Source: Erysipelothrix sp. | GTDB lineage: Bacteria; Bacillota_I; Bacilli_A; Erysipelotrichales; Erysipelotrichaceae | DNA: 64,000 nt | Assembly: GCA_012735275.1 (NCBI GenBank) | Contig: JAAYHR010000018.1 | Span: 1 to 64,000 of the forward strand | Direction: 5' to 3' | Shown here: in pieces, positions 1 to 9,355 of the stretch | Layout: every line of letters begins with the position of its first letter | Numbering within the stretch: position 1 is the first letter of the stretch | Translations under genes and position numbers: made by a program | The notes under the pieces: model-generated | Seen by the model: the letters and a program-made list of their open reading frames with translations, nothing else | Database searches by the model: none | Told to the model about the DNA's origin: nothing

Positions 1-202
1 CATCTTTATGGTTAACTTTACCTAAGTGCGACATTAAAATAATTTTAGCGTCATGTTCAATTAAATAATTAATTGTCGGTAAAGCCGCTTGAATACGGTT
101 GTCATCTAAAATAACTCCATCTTTTAGAGGTACGTTAAAGTCGACACGGACAATAACTTTTTTACCAGTAACATCTAAATCTTTTACAGTTCTTTTTGCC
201 AT
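1..202 (-). CDS. pgk: Phosphoglycerate kinase, N-terminal part (runs off the window edge)
   Basis: Reverse complement reads [62 protein letters not shown], the canonical PGK N-terminus; AAGGAGG RBS just upstream of the ATG at 202. Confidence 0.95.
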   Translation of the reverse strand, partial: MAKRTVKDLDVTGKKVIVRVDFNVPLKDGVILDDNRIQAALPTINYLIEHDAKIILMSHLGKVNHKD

Positions 203-229
203 TAATTCATCCTCCTTTTTATCTCATTA

Positions 230-258
230 ATTATAACAAAGTAAACCGATATAGTAAA
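230..258 (-). promoter_or_regulatory. Putative sigma-A promoter for pgk (TTTACT-17-TATAAT)
   Basis: Minus strand TTTACT (258..253), 17-nt spacer, TATAAT (235..230), upstream of the pgk RBS. Confidence 0.65.
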
Positions 259-361
259 CGAAAATTAACACTTAGTTTTTTAATTCACATAGTTTGTCTA
301 TGTAAGCGCACCGCATTTGTGCATTGTAGATAAGACATATATATTTACTAACCAAAGTGAT

Positions 362-389
362 TAAAAAAGACCCATATAATTTGGATCTT
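362..389 (-). terminator. Rho-independent terminator after folT
   Basis: Minus strand AAGATCCA-loop-TGGGTCTT followed by TTTTTT. Confidence 0.65.
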
Positions 390-1182
390 ATTTGTTAATA
401 AATCGACGCTTTATTAGCTTGAAAACCGGATATCCCATGAACATATTAATACTTATCATTACAATTCCCTTCAGGGCACGAATCTGCATTGACAAGATAA
501 TTGGTGTCCCCATCATGTCATTTAACCAGAGTGGTGTTAAGAAACCTTGGATAATAAACTCAATTAATACAATTGAGAGTAAGAGTAAAGTAAAGTCATT
601 ATTAAATTTAATTCCTCGCTTATAAGCATAAAGTAGGACTAAGACAAAGATAATAATTATTAAACTGATAAAGATCAGTGGATTAAAGTTAATGACTGAT
701 GCAATTCCCTCTTCAAGTTTTGAGTAATTAAACATAAGACCAACGACTGTAACTATATACAGTAAATAAGCCATTAATGTTGAAACCAATATAGCTAAGT
801 TAAACTTCTCATTACGCTTAAATAAATACTTAAAGACCAGTGCTGGAATTAAACCAACCAATATATTATTTAAAGTAAATCCGACATAGAATGATCCAAG
901 TGGATTAATCATAATCGAAATAAAATCAAAGGCTAAACCCGAAAGTGCGCCATAGATTGGACCAAGACTGGCGCCAATTAAAATTAAACATAATTGTGAG
1001 AAACGAATAACAACTTGACCACCAAAGAAAAATACCGGTATCGCAACCATGGTTAATACAAGTGCCACCCCAAGTAAGATTGCGGTTAAGCTCATCTTCT
1101 TAAGCGATAACTTCTCCTTAGTTCGCATAAAGACTAAAACTAAAATTAAAACTGTGAAAATTCCACTAATTATTTGTATCAA
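388..1182 (-). CDS. folT: Folate-type ECF transporter S component
   Basis: Polytopic protein with ...GPIYGALSGLAFDFISIMINPLGSFYVGFTLNNILVGLIPAL..., typical of FolT-like S components; adjacent to folC. Confidence 0.75.
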   Translation of the reverse strand: MIQIISGIFTVLILVLVFMRTKEKLSLKKMSLTAILLGVALVLTMVAIPVFFFGGQVVIRFSQLCLILIGASLGPIYGALSGLAFDFISIMINPLGSFYVGFTLNNILVGLIPALVFKYLFKRNEKFNLAILVSTLMAYLLYIVTVVGLMFNYSKLEEGIASVINFNPLIFISLIIIIFVLVLLYAYKRGIKFNNDFTLLLLSIVLIEFIIQGFLTPLWLNDMMGTPIILSMQIRALKGIVMISINMFMGYPVFKLIKRRFINK

Positions 1183-2383
1183 TTATATCCCTCCGATTAT
1201 TTGAAACTTCTGAAACAAAATATAAGGATCCACAGAAAATAACTGTTTTGTTTGGATACTTATCTAAGTAATATGCATAAGCACTTTTTGCTGATTCAAA
1301 ACTTTTAATACCAATGAGATCACTAGCTTTAAGTGCCCGATAATAATTAAACTCCACAAAAACCACTTCCGTAAAGTTTGCTACTAATAAATCTAACATA
1401 ATTTGATAGTCTTTATCCTTCATTGCCGCAAAGATAATTAGCGCATCTTTAGGCGCCGTCGCAATCAATGCTTTAATACCAGCAATATTATGCGCGCCAT
1501 CAAGAATCACCAGTGGATCTTGATTGATAACTTCATAACGACCAGACCAAGTAAAGGCTTTTAAACTAGCCACTAAGATTTCCTGAGCAATATTATAACC
1601 AAGACTATTTAAATGCTTAATAGCTGCAATAACAATCTGCGCATTCTTAACTTGATAGATAGCCGGGTTCTCTAAATGATAAGTCATACCATCAATCATA
1701 AAGACACGCTCACCATCTTCAAGACTAGATTCAATATCACCTAAGATATTTAACTGACTATTTGTCTGACTAACAACTTTTCTAATTTCCGCTAAAGCCA
1801 CTTCATCTTCAACATGAGTTAGCACAAAAGAATTATCTTTAATAATACCAGCCTTGTTATAAGCGATATCTTTAATCGACTTACCAAGTTTCTCAGTATG
1901 ATCAAGGGAAATATTCGTTATAATCGCAAGCTTGGCATCAATAACATTCGTTGAATCATATAATCCACCAATACCAACTTCGATAATCGCAAACTCACAT
2001 GCTTGATCTTGAAAGTAAAGTAAAGCAATTAGCGTATAAATTTGAAAGAAGTTAATATTGTATTTAATAATATCGGTATAGAGATCATTAATATAGTTTA
2101 AAAGATTTTGATTAGATATATACTCATTATTAATTCTGACGCGATCATTTGAAACTTCCATATGTGGTGAAGTAAATAACCCAACCTTGTAATTAGCATT
2201 TCTTAAAACATCTGAAAACATTTTAGCAGTTGAACCTTTACCATTTGTTCCGGTTACATGAATATAAAATGGTTGATGCTTACGTTTGTATTTATTATAG
2301 ATTTCTTTAAACTCAATAAAATCAACTTGGCCAGTGACTTGGCTTTCAATAAAGGCAATAGCCTGGTTAATATCCCTAAACAT
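1166..2383 (-). CDS. folC: Bifunctional folylpolyglutamate synthase/dihydrofolate synthase
   Basis: Mur-ligase-like P-loop HVTGTNGKGSTAKM, FTSPHMEVSNDRVRIN, LDHTEKLG, DGAHN. Confidence 0.93.
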   Translation of the reverse strand: MFRDINQAIAFIESQVTGQVDFIEFKEIYNKYKRKHQPFYIHVTGTNGKGSTAKMFSDVLRNANYKVGLFTSPHMEVSNDRVRINNEYISNQNLLNYINDLYTDIIKYNINFFQIYTLIALLYFQDQACEFAIIEVGIGGLYDSTNVIDAKLAIITNISLDHTEKLGKSIKDIAYNKAGIIKDNSFVLTHVEDEVALAEIRKVVSQTNSQLNILGDIESSLEDGERVFMIDGMTYHLENPAIYQVKNAQIVIAAIKHLNSLGYNIAQEILVASLKAFTWSGRYEVINQDPLVILDGAHNIAGIKALIATAPKDALIIFAAMKDKDYQIMLDLLVANFTEVVFVEFNYYRALKASDLIGIKSFESAKSAYAYYLDKYPNKTVIFCGSLYFVSEVSNNRRDIIDTNN

Positions 2384-3027
2384 TATTTACTCCAATCTAT
2401 TGGGCTGCGATCTAGTTTAACTAAATACTCATTTACAAGTGAAAATGGTTTTGAGCCAAAGAAACCACGATATGCTGCCAGTGGTGATGGATGTGCTGAT
2501 TCAATTATCATATGTTGCTCACCAATCAATGGTTTAAGCCCTTGTGCGAACTTTCCCCATAAAATATAGATGATTGGTGATGGATGTTCGTTTAAGGCGC
2601 TAATAATTGCATTAGTGAACTGATCCCAACCTAAATCTTTATGTGAAGCAGGCTCGCCTGCTTGGACCGTTAAAATCTTATTTAATAAAAGGACACCTTG
2701 ACTAGCCCATCCTTCTAACTCACCCGACTCTTTAACAATTCCTAAGTCACTCTCTAACTCTTTATAAATATTTCTTAAAGATGGTGGTAGTTTTGTATTT
2801 GGATAGACTGAAAAAGCTAAACCGTTAGCTTGCCCTTCGCCATGGTATGGATCTTGGCCAATAATCACAAGCTTAACATCAGTATAGTCACAAAGCTCAA
2901 AAGCACGAAAAATATTATCTTGGCTTGGATAAATTAGTCCACCCGCATAAGCCTTATCTAAATCATTTTGTAAAGCGATAAAATAATCTTTAGTCATTTC
3001 CCTCTGAATTATCTTCTTCCAATTCAT
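2383..3027 (-). CDS. ung: Uracil-DNA glycosylase
   Basis: GQDPYHGEGQANGLAFSV, LLLNKILTVQAGEPASHK, SAHPSPLAAYRGFFGSKPFS. Confidence 0.96.
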   Translation of the reverse strand: MNWKKIIQREMTKDYFIALQNDLDKAYAGGLIYPSQDNIFRAFELCDYTDVKLVIIGQDPYHGEGQANGLAFSVYPNTKLPPSLRNIYKELESDLGIVKESGELEGWASQGVLLLNKILTVQAGEPASHKDLGWDQFTNAIISALNEHPSPIIYILWGKFAQGLKPLIGEQHMIIESAHPSPLAAYRGFFGSKPFSLVNEYLVKLDRSPIDWSK

Positions 3028-4357
3028 ATTCTATTCCCTCAAGTTCTAAATTATTATTACTAATCCATTCATTAATCTTATCTAACATTCGGCTATAAGC
3101 TTCATCAACTTCTATTTCACCTAAAAATAATTCTTTCCAAACATCTCTAAAATCAACCTCATAGAATATCTTAAAGGCGATAATACTTGGATCTTTTTCA
3201 AAGGCTTGTAGTGAAATATATTCTGAATGCGTATAAGCGACAATCATCTCTTCAATATTACTTGAAACAATCTTCTCTAAATCCTTAATATAAGCAGGAT
3301 CTATTATTGGAATTATACCACTATCAATCGTAAACTCGATACCCTTCTGATCCTTAATAGCTTTTAAGAAGAGATTTTGTGCGTTAGGATAGAGACTATC
3401 CTTGTTTAAGACAAAGCCTGAGACACTTGATAAAGTTGATAAGTCAGCTCCATTTAAACTTGGAAGTTTAGTAAAGACTAACTCATAAGCTTGACTAGCT
3501 TGATAATCTTCATAGTACATCCAGTTACCAACTAAGAGAAATGGTGCTGATTGCAGTTCTAAGACTTCCTCATAGTTCCAAAGCATATCAGAATTCTCTA
3601 GACCATTAAACTGCCAACTAGTTTCACCAAGGCTTTGATAAGTACTTAGGGCATTGTATAAATCTTCGCCAATATTTAATTCTTCACCTTTGGAACCACT
3701 AACTATCGAGTAATTAGAATTTTGAATAAATGATAGCATTGCTAATTGCTCATTAAATGGAAATGAGAAAACAGAACTAAGTAGATCATCACGATAAGTC
3801 ACTTGATCAGCTTCCCATTTATTTGCTAACTCACTAATCTTCTCAAAACTATCAATAGCTTCTGGTAGTTTATCATCATTACTATCACTCAGATCAATTC
3901 CAAAGCTCTCCAACATGGTTTTATTATAAGCAAAGAGTAATCCTTTCGAATCAAATGGCATAAAGTAGTTTTCAACTTGATTAACATCTTTTGTATATTT
4001 TTCGATATAGTCATTCTCAAGAATAACATTTAACTTCTCATCAATCGGATTTAAGTTTTCTGACATTAGTGGTGTGTATTCAATTAATGTTTGAACAATA
4101 TCATATTCACTTATATCTAATTTTAGTGATTCATCGATCACACTGTATGTATAGACATCAGGATATTGCTCATTTAGATAATTAGTTATTACTTGCCCAA
4201 AATTATCATCAAAGACACCGATATGAATTTTTGCATCGGCTTCGATTGGCATTTCTTCGATTGAATTAATCATGGTCTCAAGATCGCCATTAGCGACTTT
4301 ACTTGTACATGCACTTAATAGTAAGACGCTTATGAGGATAATAATTATTTTTCGCAT
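2990..4357 (-). CDS. Extracellular solute-binding lipoprotein (family 1-like), no adjacent permease
   Basis: Lipobox LLLSACTS; overall layout of sugar-type SBPs (PFDSKGLLFAYNKTMLESFGID; FPFNEQLAML). Confidence 0.7.
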   Translation of the reverse strand: MRKIIIILISVLLLSACTSKVANGDLETMINSIEEMPIEADAKIHIGVFDDNFGQVITNYLNEQYPDVYTYSVIDESLKLDISEYDIVQTLIEYTPLMSENLNPIDEKLNVILENDYIEKYTKDVNQVENYFMPFDSKGLLFAYNKTMLESFGIDLSDSNDDKLPEAIDSFEKISELANKWEADQVTYRDDLLSSVFSFPFNEQLAMLSFIQNSNYSIVSGSKGEELNIGEDLYNALSTYQSLGETSWQFNGLENSDMLWNYEEVLELQSAPFLLVGNWMYYEDYQASQAYELVFTKLPSLNGADLSTLSSVSGFVLNKDSLYPNAQNLFLKAIKDQKGIEFTIDSGIIPIIDPAYIKDLEKIVSSNIEEMIVAYTHSEYISLQAFEKDPSIIAFKIFYEVDFRDVWKELFLGEIEVDEAYSRMLDKINEWISNNNLELEGIEYELEEDNSEGND

Positions 4358-4411
4358 CTGAATACCACCTTTCTCTTATTTATATTATAACTTTAATTTA
4401 CTTTTTAAATT

Positions 4412-4438
4412 AAAAAAAGCGCTCAAAATGAACGCTTT
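4412..4438 (-). terminator. Rho-independent terminator after the CAP-domain gene
   Basis: Minus strand AAAGCGTTCA-TTT-TGAGCGCTTT followed by T tract. Confidence 0.75.
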
Positions 4439-4454
4439 GCAAAACTTTTCTTAT

Positions 4455-5525
4455 TTAGTAGACAAGCCCAGCATACATTGATCCAGAAATACCAATTGCG
4501 ATATAACGTGCATTTGGATTCATAATCGCTGAACGGTGACTTGATGATGACATCCACCATGCAACTTTAGCTGCCGGTGTACTACCTGAGTAAGTTAGAA
4601 TTTCAATTACTCTTGAATGGTGAATACCACGATCAGTAAATGCAGTCTTATAATGTCTTCCATCTAAACGATAGTGCGAAGCATTTGATACAGCAGCTTC
4701 TGCGGCACGTACGGCTGCGGCAGCTTGCTCACCTGCTCCTGCTAATGATAATGGTGCATAACCTAAAGCAGCACGATTAGCATTAATAATATTTAATGTA
4801 TCAATAACTGCATTACCACTTGCTGGTGTCGGACTAACCTTACGCGTAGACCTTGGTGCTGCAGCACTTGCTTTAGCAAGTTGTGGTACAATGACTACTG
4901 GTTTTTTCGTAATAACAACTTCAAGTGTTTTACTTGTCGTGTTACCGCTCTTGTCAGTTGCAGTATATACTACTTCATATTCGCCAGGAATTGAAGCATT
5001 TACTAAGTGATCGATTTCAAGGTCAACTTCGCCTAAAGAGTTATCTGTAACTTCTTTAACAAAGTCTGCGGCCTTAAATGGATTACCTTCTTCTTGTTCT
5101 ATTTTAGTTTTACTTAATTCAATTTTTGGTGCTGTAGTATCAACAAATTCAACGTTAACGTCTACAGTAATTTGATCGATTATTTGTTTACCTTCTTGTG
5201 AGTCTGTATAGACATCAATTTTAGCGACAACTAATTGTGGATCAAAACTTGAGAAATCGACTTCTTCAAGGTGAACTTCACTTAGTCTAACGTCACTTGT
5301 AAATTCTTCTGGTTTAACTACATATTTAGAATGTGTTTCTAACACATCATTTTTAATTTTTTCGTAATTGGCACGATTCATTTCCAATTTATAAACCTCA
5401 GCGACTTCTACTTCTGGTTCTACGTCTTCCATAGCGTAAATTTTATTATCGTTTGAAAATAAAGCTAAGAATAACATAACCGTTAAGTACATCACGAGAG
5501 CTGGTTTCATATAGGGATGATTCAT
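4455..5525 (-). CDS. Secreted CAP/SCP-like (YkwD) protein with an Ig-like DUF5011-type domain
   Basis: N-terminal hydrophobic segment; DTTAPKIELSKTKIEQEEGNPF...GEYEVVYTATDKSGNTTSKTLEVVI domain; C-terminal IINANRAALGYAPL...ASHYRLDG...HRSAIMNPNARYIAIGI. Confidence 0.8.
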   Translation of the reverse strand: MNHPYMKPALVMYLTVMLFLALFSNDNKIYAMEDVEPEVEVAEVYKLEMNRANYEKIKNDVLETHSKYVVKPEEFTSDVRLSEVHLEEVDFSSFDPQLVVAKIDVYTDSQEGKQIIDQITVDVNVEFVDTTAPKIELSKTKIEQEEGNPFKAADFVKEVTDNSLGEVDLEIDHLVNASIPGEYEVVYTATDKSGNTTSKTLEVVITKKPVVIVPQLAKASAAAPRSTRKVSPTPASGNAVIDTLNIINANRAALGYAPLSLAGAGEQAAAAVRAAEAAVSNASHYRLDGRHYKTAFTDRGIHHSRVIEILTYSGSTPAAKVAWWMSSSSHRSAIMNPNARYIAIGISGSMYAGLVY

Positions 5526-5684
5526 ATTGCCCTCCTTTTATATCTATTTAATGATAACCAAATGGCAATATTATTTCAAATTATCAGGGAAATGTAAGTT
5601 TTCAATAATTACAACAAGTAAAAAAAGCCCATATAACAAGACTTTCTAGCTTTTTAAAAATAAATACCAAAAAATGGTAGTTAT

Positions 5685-6131
5685 TTAATGACTTTCTAAT
5701 TCTAGTAACTTAGCTTTTATATCAGAGCCAAATGCATAGTGTCCAAGTTGTCCATCAGCCTTTAATACGCGATGACAAGGCACAATTATTGGAAATTTGT
5801 TTTTACCACAAACACTTCCAACTGCCCGATATGCTTTATCATGCCCACTAGCTATTGCGAGATCCCCATATGATTTAGTCTGACCATAAGCAATCTTAAG
5901 CATGGCTTGATAGACTGCAAGTTCAAAATTTGTTCCCTCGATATTAAGTGGTAGATCAAATTCTTTTCGCTCCTCTTTAAAGTATTCAGATAACTGAATC
6001 TTTGCCATATTGGTAATAGCATTGGGCTTAATAACTAAATCAAAGGGTTCAAAAGATATGGCTTCAAGTAGATGCTCACTTGCTTTAATATATATTATTC
6101 CGATTTGACTATCTAATTTATCGTAATACAT
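5685..6131 (-). CDS. ogt: Methylated-DNA--protein-cysteine S-methyltransferase
   Basis: Active-site IVPCHRV motif and RAVGSVCGKN. Confidence 0.92.
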   Translation of the reverse strand: MYYDKLDSQIGIIYIKASEHLLEAISFEPFDLVIKPNAITNMAKIQLSEYFKEERKEFDLPLNIEGTNFELAVYQAMLKIAYGQTKSYGDLAIASGHDKAYRAVGSVCGKNKFPIIVPCHRVLKADGQLGHYAFGSDIKAKLLELESH

Positions 6132-6145
6132 AGTTTCTCCTTATT

Positions 6146-6174
6146 AAAAAAAGGTATATAAATAATATACCTTT
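6146..6174 (-). terminator. Rho-independent terminator after lemA
   Basis: Minus strand AAAGGTATAT-5 nt-ATATACCTTT plus T run. Confidence 0.75.
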
Positions 6175-6766
6175 AAAATTCAACTGTTGGTTTTTCTCTT
6201 TGACTTTCATTTTGTAATTTAAATAATGTTTCCTCTTTGAAATTAAACATTGAAGCAACAACGTTTGCTGGGAATACACTAACAGCATTATTGTGATACT
6301 TAACAGTACCATTATAATATTTTCTTGAATTTTCAATTTCTGTTTCCATTGCACGTAAATCATTTTGCATTTGGATAAAGTTTGAACTTGCTTTTAAGTC
6401 TGGATATGCTTCCGCAACTACTAGCAAATTACTAATACCCATAGATAATTCGTTTTCTGCTTCTAGTCGAGATGCTGTATCATTTGATTCAATTGCTCTT
6501 GAACGAGCTTTAACAATATTTTCTAAAGTTTCGCTCTCATGAGCCGCTGAAGCTTTGACAGTAGCTACTAAGTCAGGAATCAAGTCCGAACGTTTTAACA
6601 ATAATACGTCCATTGTTGAGAATGCTTCTCTAACTTGGTTTCTAGATCTTATTAAATTATTGTACTGACCAATTACATAAACTGCTAAAACCGCAACTAG
6701 TACAAAGATGACTAGAAGGATAATTTTCCAATCCATATGTCTCCTCCTCACAAATATATCATACAC
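6173..6766 (-). CDS. lemA: LemA family protein
   Basis: N-terminal TM, YNNLIRSRNQVREAFSTMDVLLLKRSDLIPDLVATVK, FPANVVASMFNF. Confidence 0.92.
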   Translation of the reverse strand: MYDIFVRRRHMDWKIILLVIFVLVAVLAVYVIGQYNNLIRSRNQVREAFSTMDVLLLKRSDLIPDLVATVKASAAHESETLENIVKARSRAIESNDTASRLEAENELSMGISNLLVVAEAYPDLKASSNFIQMQNDLRAMETEIENSRKYYNGTVKYHNNAVSVFPANVVASMFNFKEETLFKLQNESQREKPTVEF

Positions 6767-6839
6767 TTATATGATAATTATACAACTATTCTTTAAAAAT
6801 TTACACATAACTCTCAATATTGAATAATCTTAACACTAA

Positions 6840-8060
6840 CTAACGACGTCTAATTTTTAGTGCTAAAGTAAATAATTTATCAATAAACTTTTTATTAGTA
6901 TAGGTAAATTCGCCCACATACTCTACGACTTGGGGATTAAAGGTTGCCTTAAAGCGATCAATACCATGATCGAAGGTTCCCGAACATCCACCAAATGAAA
7001 TTAAATCAAGCTCATTATCTTTTGACCAGTTAATTGCATCATAGTAATTAACATTTGAGCCAAAATACTTAAAGAAGTCACGATTCATACCAGAATAAAG
7101 TAATTCTGATTTACTGCCATTCTTTAAGACAAGCAGTGCCGCTATATCAACATCTTTTTGACCAGCTGCTTTATCATTTAGAAAATCAATCTCTTTAATA
7201 GCACGATCGATTTGACTTAAATACTCACGTTTACGTGATTCCTTAATCTTTGAATTTTCAATCGTTTCATTTAATCGCTCAATTCGCTCACTTAATGCCG
7301 CAATTTCTGCTTCAACATTTAAATTAGCAATTGTAATTAAACAATCTTCAGCATAAGCATCAATAATACGTTTAAAGTATTCAGCACCACGTAATGATAT
7401 ATCTTTATGTTCTTCCGTTAAACTAACTAAGCTTGCTAAGCGTTCAACCGCATCACTTGGATTACGTTCAATCACAACACTTGAATTAAGTGCCTTAGCT
7501 CCATTTTTATAGGCACGAGAAGCTGTATAATCAACTTGCCCCTTTAGTTCTATCACCGGAGTAAAACGCGGTTGATAGGAGTCTCTAAGATCACTTACAA
7601 AGCCTTTATGCATAAACTGCTTGTTTGTAAATTGCTTAATTATTTGATTATCTAATTTTTGATGTTTGGATAAATCTTTCATTACTTCATTCATATCAAA
7701 TTGATCATTAATAATATATGGATCAATTGTAATTGAGATGGCCTGATTTGCTTTGGCCAACTGTTTTAAGTTATCTAAATAGAATGCTAATACCACTTTA
7801 TTATCAAAGTCCATAATGGGACCACGTGGTACATATAATAAGGAATAATTTAAGACTATCTTGCGCTTTAATACCATCGCCGTCGCAATCAATTTATCAT
7901 TATCGTATACACCCGTATAAATTGGTGTCCACTCTAACTTAACTTTAGCCCAATTACTTGATTGAAAGAATGTTCCAACTGCATGATTATAGGTAAATTC
8001 ATTAAAAGTTGTTTCATTCAAATTATCTTTAAATGTTAAGTTCAAAATATCACTCCTCAA
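6840..8060 (-). CDS. FemAB-family peptidoglycan interpeptide-bridge aminoacyltransferase (paralog 1)
   Basis: FFQSSNWAKVKLEW, YVPRGPIMDFDN, internal coiled coil, ISFGGCSGTFDHGIDRFKATFNPQVVEYVGEF. Confidence 0.88.
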   Translation of the reverse strand: MRSDILNLTFKDNLNETTFNEFTYNHAVGTFFQSSNWAKVKLEWTPIYTGVYDNDKLIATAMVLKRKIVLNYSLLYVPRGPIMDFDNKVVLAFYLDNLKQLAKANQAISITIDPYIINDQFDMNEVMKDLSKHQKLDNQIIKQFTNKQFMHKGFVSDLRDSYQPRFTPVIELKGQVDYTASRAYKNGAKALNSSVVIERNPSDAVERLASLVSLTEEHKDISLRGAEYFKRIIDAYAEDCLITIANLNVEAEIAALSERIERLNETIENSKIKESRKREYLSQIDRAIKEIDFLNDKAAGQKDVDIAALLVLKNGSKSELLYSGMNRDFFKYFGSNVNYYDAINWSKDNELDLISFGGCSGTFDHGIDRFKATFNPQVVEYVGEFTYTNKKFIDKLFTLALKIRRR

Positions 8061-8097
8061 TATAGAAGATTACCATTAAAAATGACATCATGTCAAT

Positions 8098-8128
8098 AAA
8101 AAAGAAAAGCACTATTTACATAATGCTT
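8098..8128 (-). terminator. Rho-independent terminator after the XRE-family gene
   Basis: Minus strand AAGCATTAT-GTAA-ATAGTGCTT followed by a T-rich tract. Confidence 0.65.
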
Positions 8129-8351
8129 ATCTCATTAATAATTCATGTAAATCAATTCCTAAACCATTGGCGATTTTTTCCATTGAAATTATCGAAACAT
8201 TTCGTGTACCTCGTTCTACATCAGAAATATAGTTTCGATGTAGTCCCGCACGAAAGGAAAGTTCCTCCTGCGAAATATTTAGGTTTAATCTTTGTTTTCT
8301 CATATTAGATCCAAAGATATGTTGTAATGGGTTACCTGATTGTTTGTCCAT
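8127..8351 (-). CDS. Small XRE/Cro-type HTH regulator
   Basis: NMRKQRLNLNISQEELSFRAGLHRNYISDVERGTRNVSIISMEKIANGLGIDLHELL; GGAGG RBS before ATG at 8351, so the track start at 8405 is probably too long. Confidence 0.85.
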   Translation of the reverse strand: MDKQSGNPLQHIFGSNMRKQRLNLNISQEELSFRAGLHRNYISDVERGTRNVSIISMEKIANGLGIDLHELLMR

Positions 8352-8382
8352 GTGTATTCCTCCACTTCTACTACAATTATAA

Positions 8383-8396
8383 GTGTAATTATACAC
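8383..8396. promoter_or_regulatory. Inverted repeat GTGTA-ATTA-TACAC upstream of the XRE gene
   Basis: Perfect 5-bp arms with 4-nt spacer, overlapping TATAAT-like minus-strand -10 candidates. Confidence 0.35.
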
Positions 8397-8425
8397 CACC
8401 TCCACCCACTGTGAGTGTTATATAC

Positions 8426-9355
8426 TTACTTTCCGTGTATTATTTCCTCTATTCTTTTGAACCTATGGTTTAAACCTGATTTAGTAATCGTTTTACCATA
8501 CATAATATAATATTCATCAGTTAACTCATTTAAGCTTGATTCAGGGAATTGCTTGCGTAATTCAATAACTTCTAAGTGAGCAGGACTTAAGCTTGACTGT
8601 AAACCATGTTCCTCAATTTTCGCAATTAATTCTAACTGCTTACTTGCCGCCGTTAAGACTTTTACTTCATTGGCTAACTCACAGTTATCTAAACGAGTAA
8701 AGTTATTAACAAAGTCTCTTTGAATTCGTGCCTCTTCAAACTCCATAACGCCGTTAGATGATCCAATTGCTCTTAGTAGATCAGAAATATTCTCGGCCTG
8801 CTTAATGTAGACAACATGTTGCTTACGGCGCATAATTACTTTTGCATCTAAGCTTAACTTATTCATTAAGGCTTGTACTAAATTACTTAACTTTTCTGAA
8901 TCAGATGAAATTTCTAAATGATACTCAGTTGTATTTGGTGAGTTAACACTCCCATTAGCCATAAATGCTCCAGCTAAGAATGCACGCTCACAACATTCAT
9001 TTTCTAAATCATCTAATGTGATGGCTTCTTTTAAACCATTTTCATCATAGAGACCTAACTCAGATAATACTTGTAAACCATTACCAATGATATTAACTTG
9101 GTAGGTTTTATTTTGCTCAAAACTTTGATTAACCATAACATCTAACTTTAAGTTGGCATCAAAAAGATCTTTCGCGAGTTGCCAAACTCTTTTTGCGATA
9201 TAAGTATTTTCGGTTGCAAACTGTAAACTTATTCCGTCTTGATTAATTATTAATTTTGAAGACATAAGAATTAAAGCACTTAATTGACTTCTTTGACAGC
9301 ACTCAAAAAGTGTATTTCTTGAAATCTCATGTTTTATTTTTTTCGAAAATGACAT
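8426..9355 (-). CDS. whiA: DNA-binding protein WhiA
   Basis: MSFSKKIKHEISRN start, CCERAFLAGAFMANGSVNSP, C-terminal HTH (LTDEYYIMYGKTITKSGLNHRFKRIEEI). Confidence 0.95.
   Translation of the reverse strand: MSFSKKIKHEISRNTLFECCQRSQLSALILMSSKLIINQDGISLQFATENTYIAKRVWQLAKDLFDANLKLDVMVNQSFEQNKTYQVNIIGNGLQVLSELGLYDENGLKEAITLDDLENECCERAFLAGAFMANGSVNSPNTTEYHLEISSDSEKLSNLVQALMNKLSLDAKVIMRRKQHVVYIKQAENISDLLRAIGSSNGVMEFEEARIQRDFVNNFTRLDNCELANEVKVLTAASKQLELIAKIEEHGLQSSLSPAHLEVIELRKQFPESSLNELTDEYYIMYGKTITKSGLNHRFKRIEEIIHGK

Noticed and set aside
2258-2569. 103-aa plus-strand ORF over folC/ung
   Set aside because: Antisense to two well-recognised genes; no recognisable family or RBS.
5611-5660. Possible terminator AAAAAGC...GCTTTTTTT downstream of the ogt gene
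   Set aside because: Loop is long and stem weak; not supported enough to list.
6118-6363. 81-aa minus ORF in another frame of lemA
   Set aside because: Lies mostly inside the clear LemA frame; composition looks like a shadow ORF.
8090-8308. 72-aa plus ORF opposite the XRE gene
   Set aside because: Antisense to a strong HTH protein; spans its terminator.
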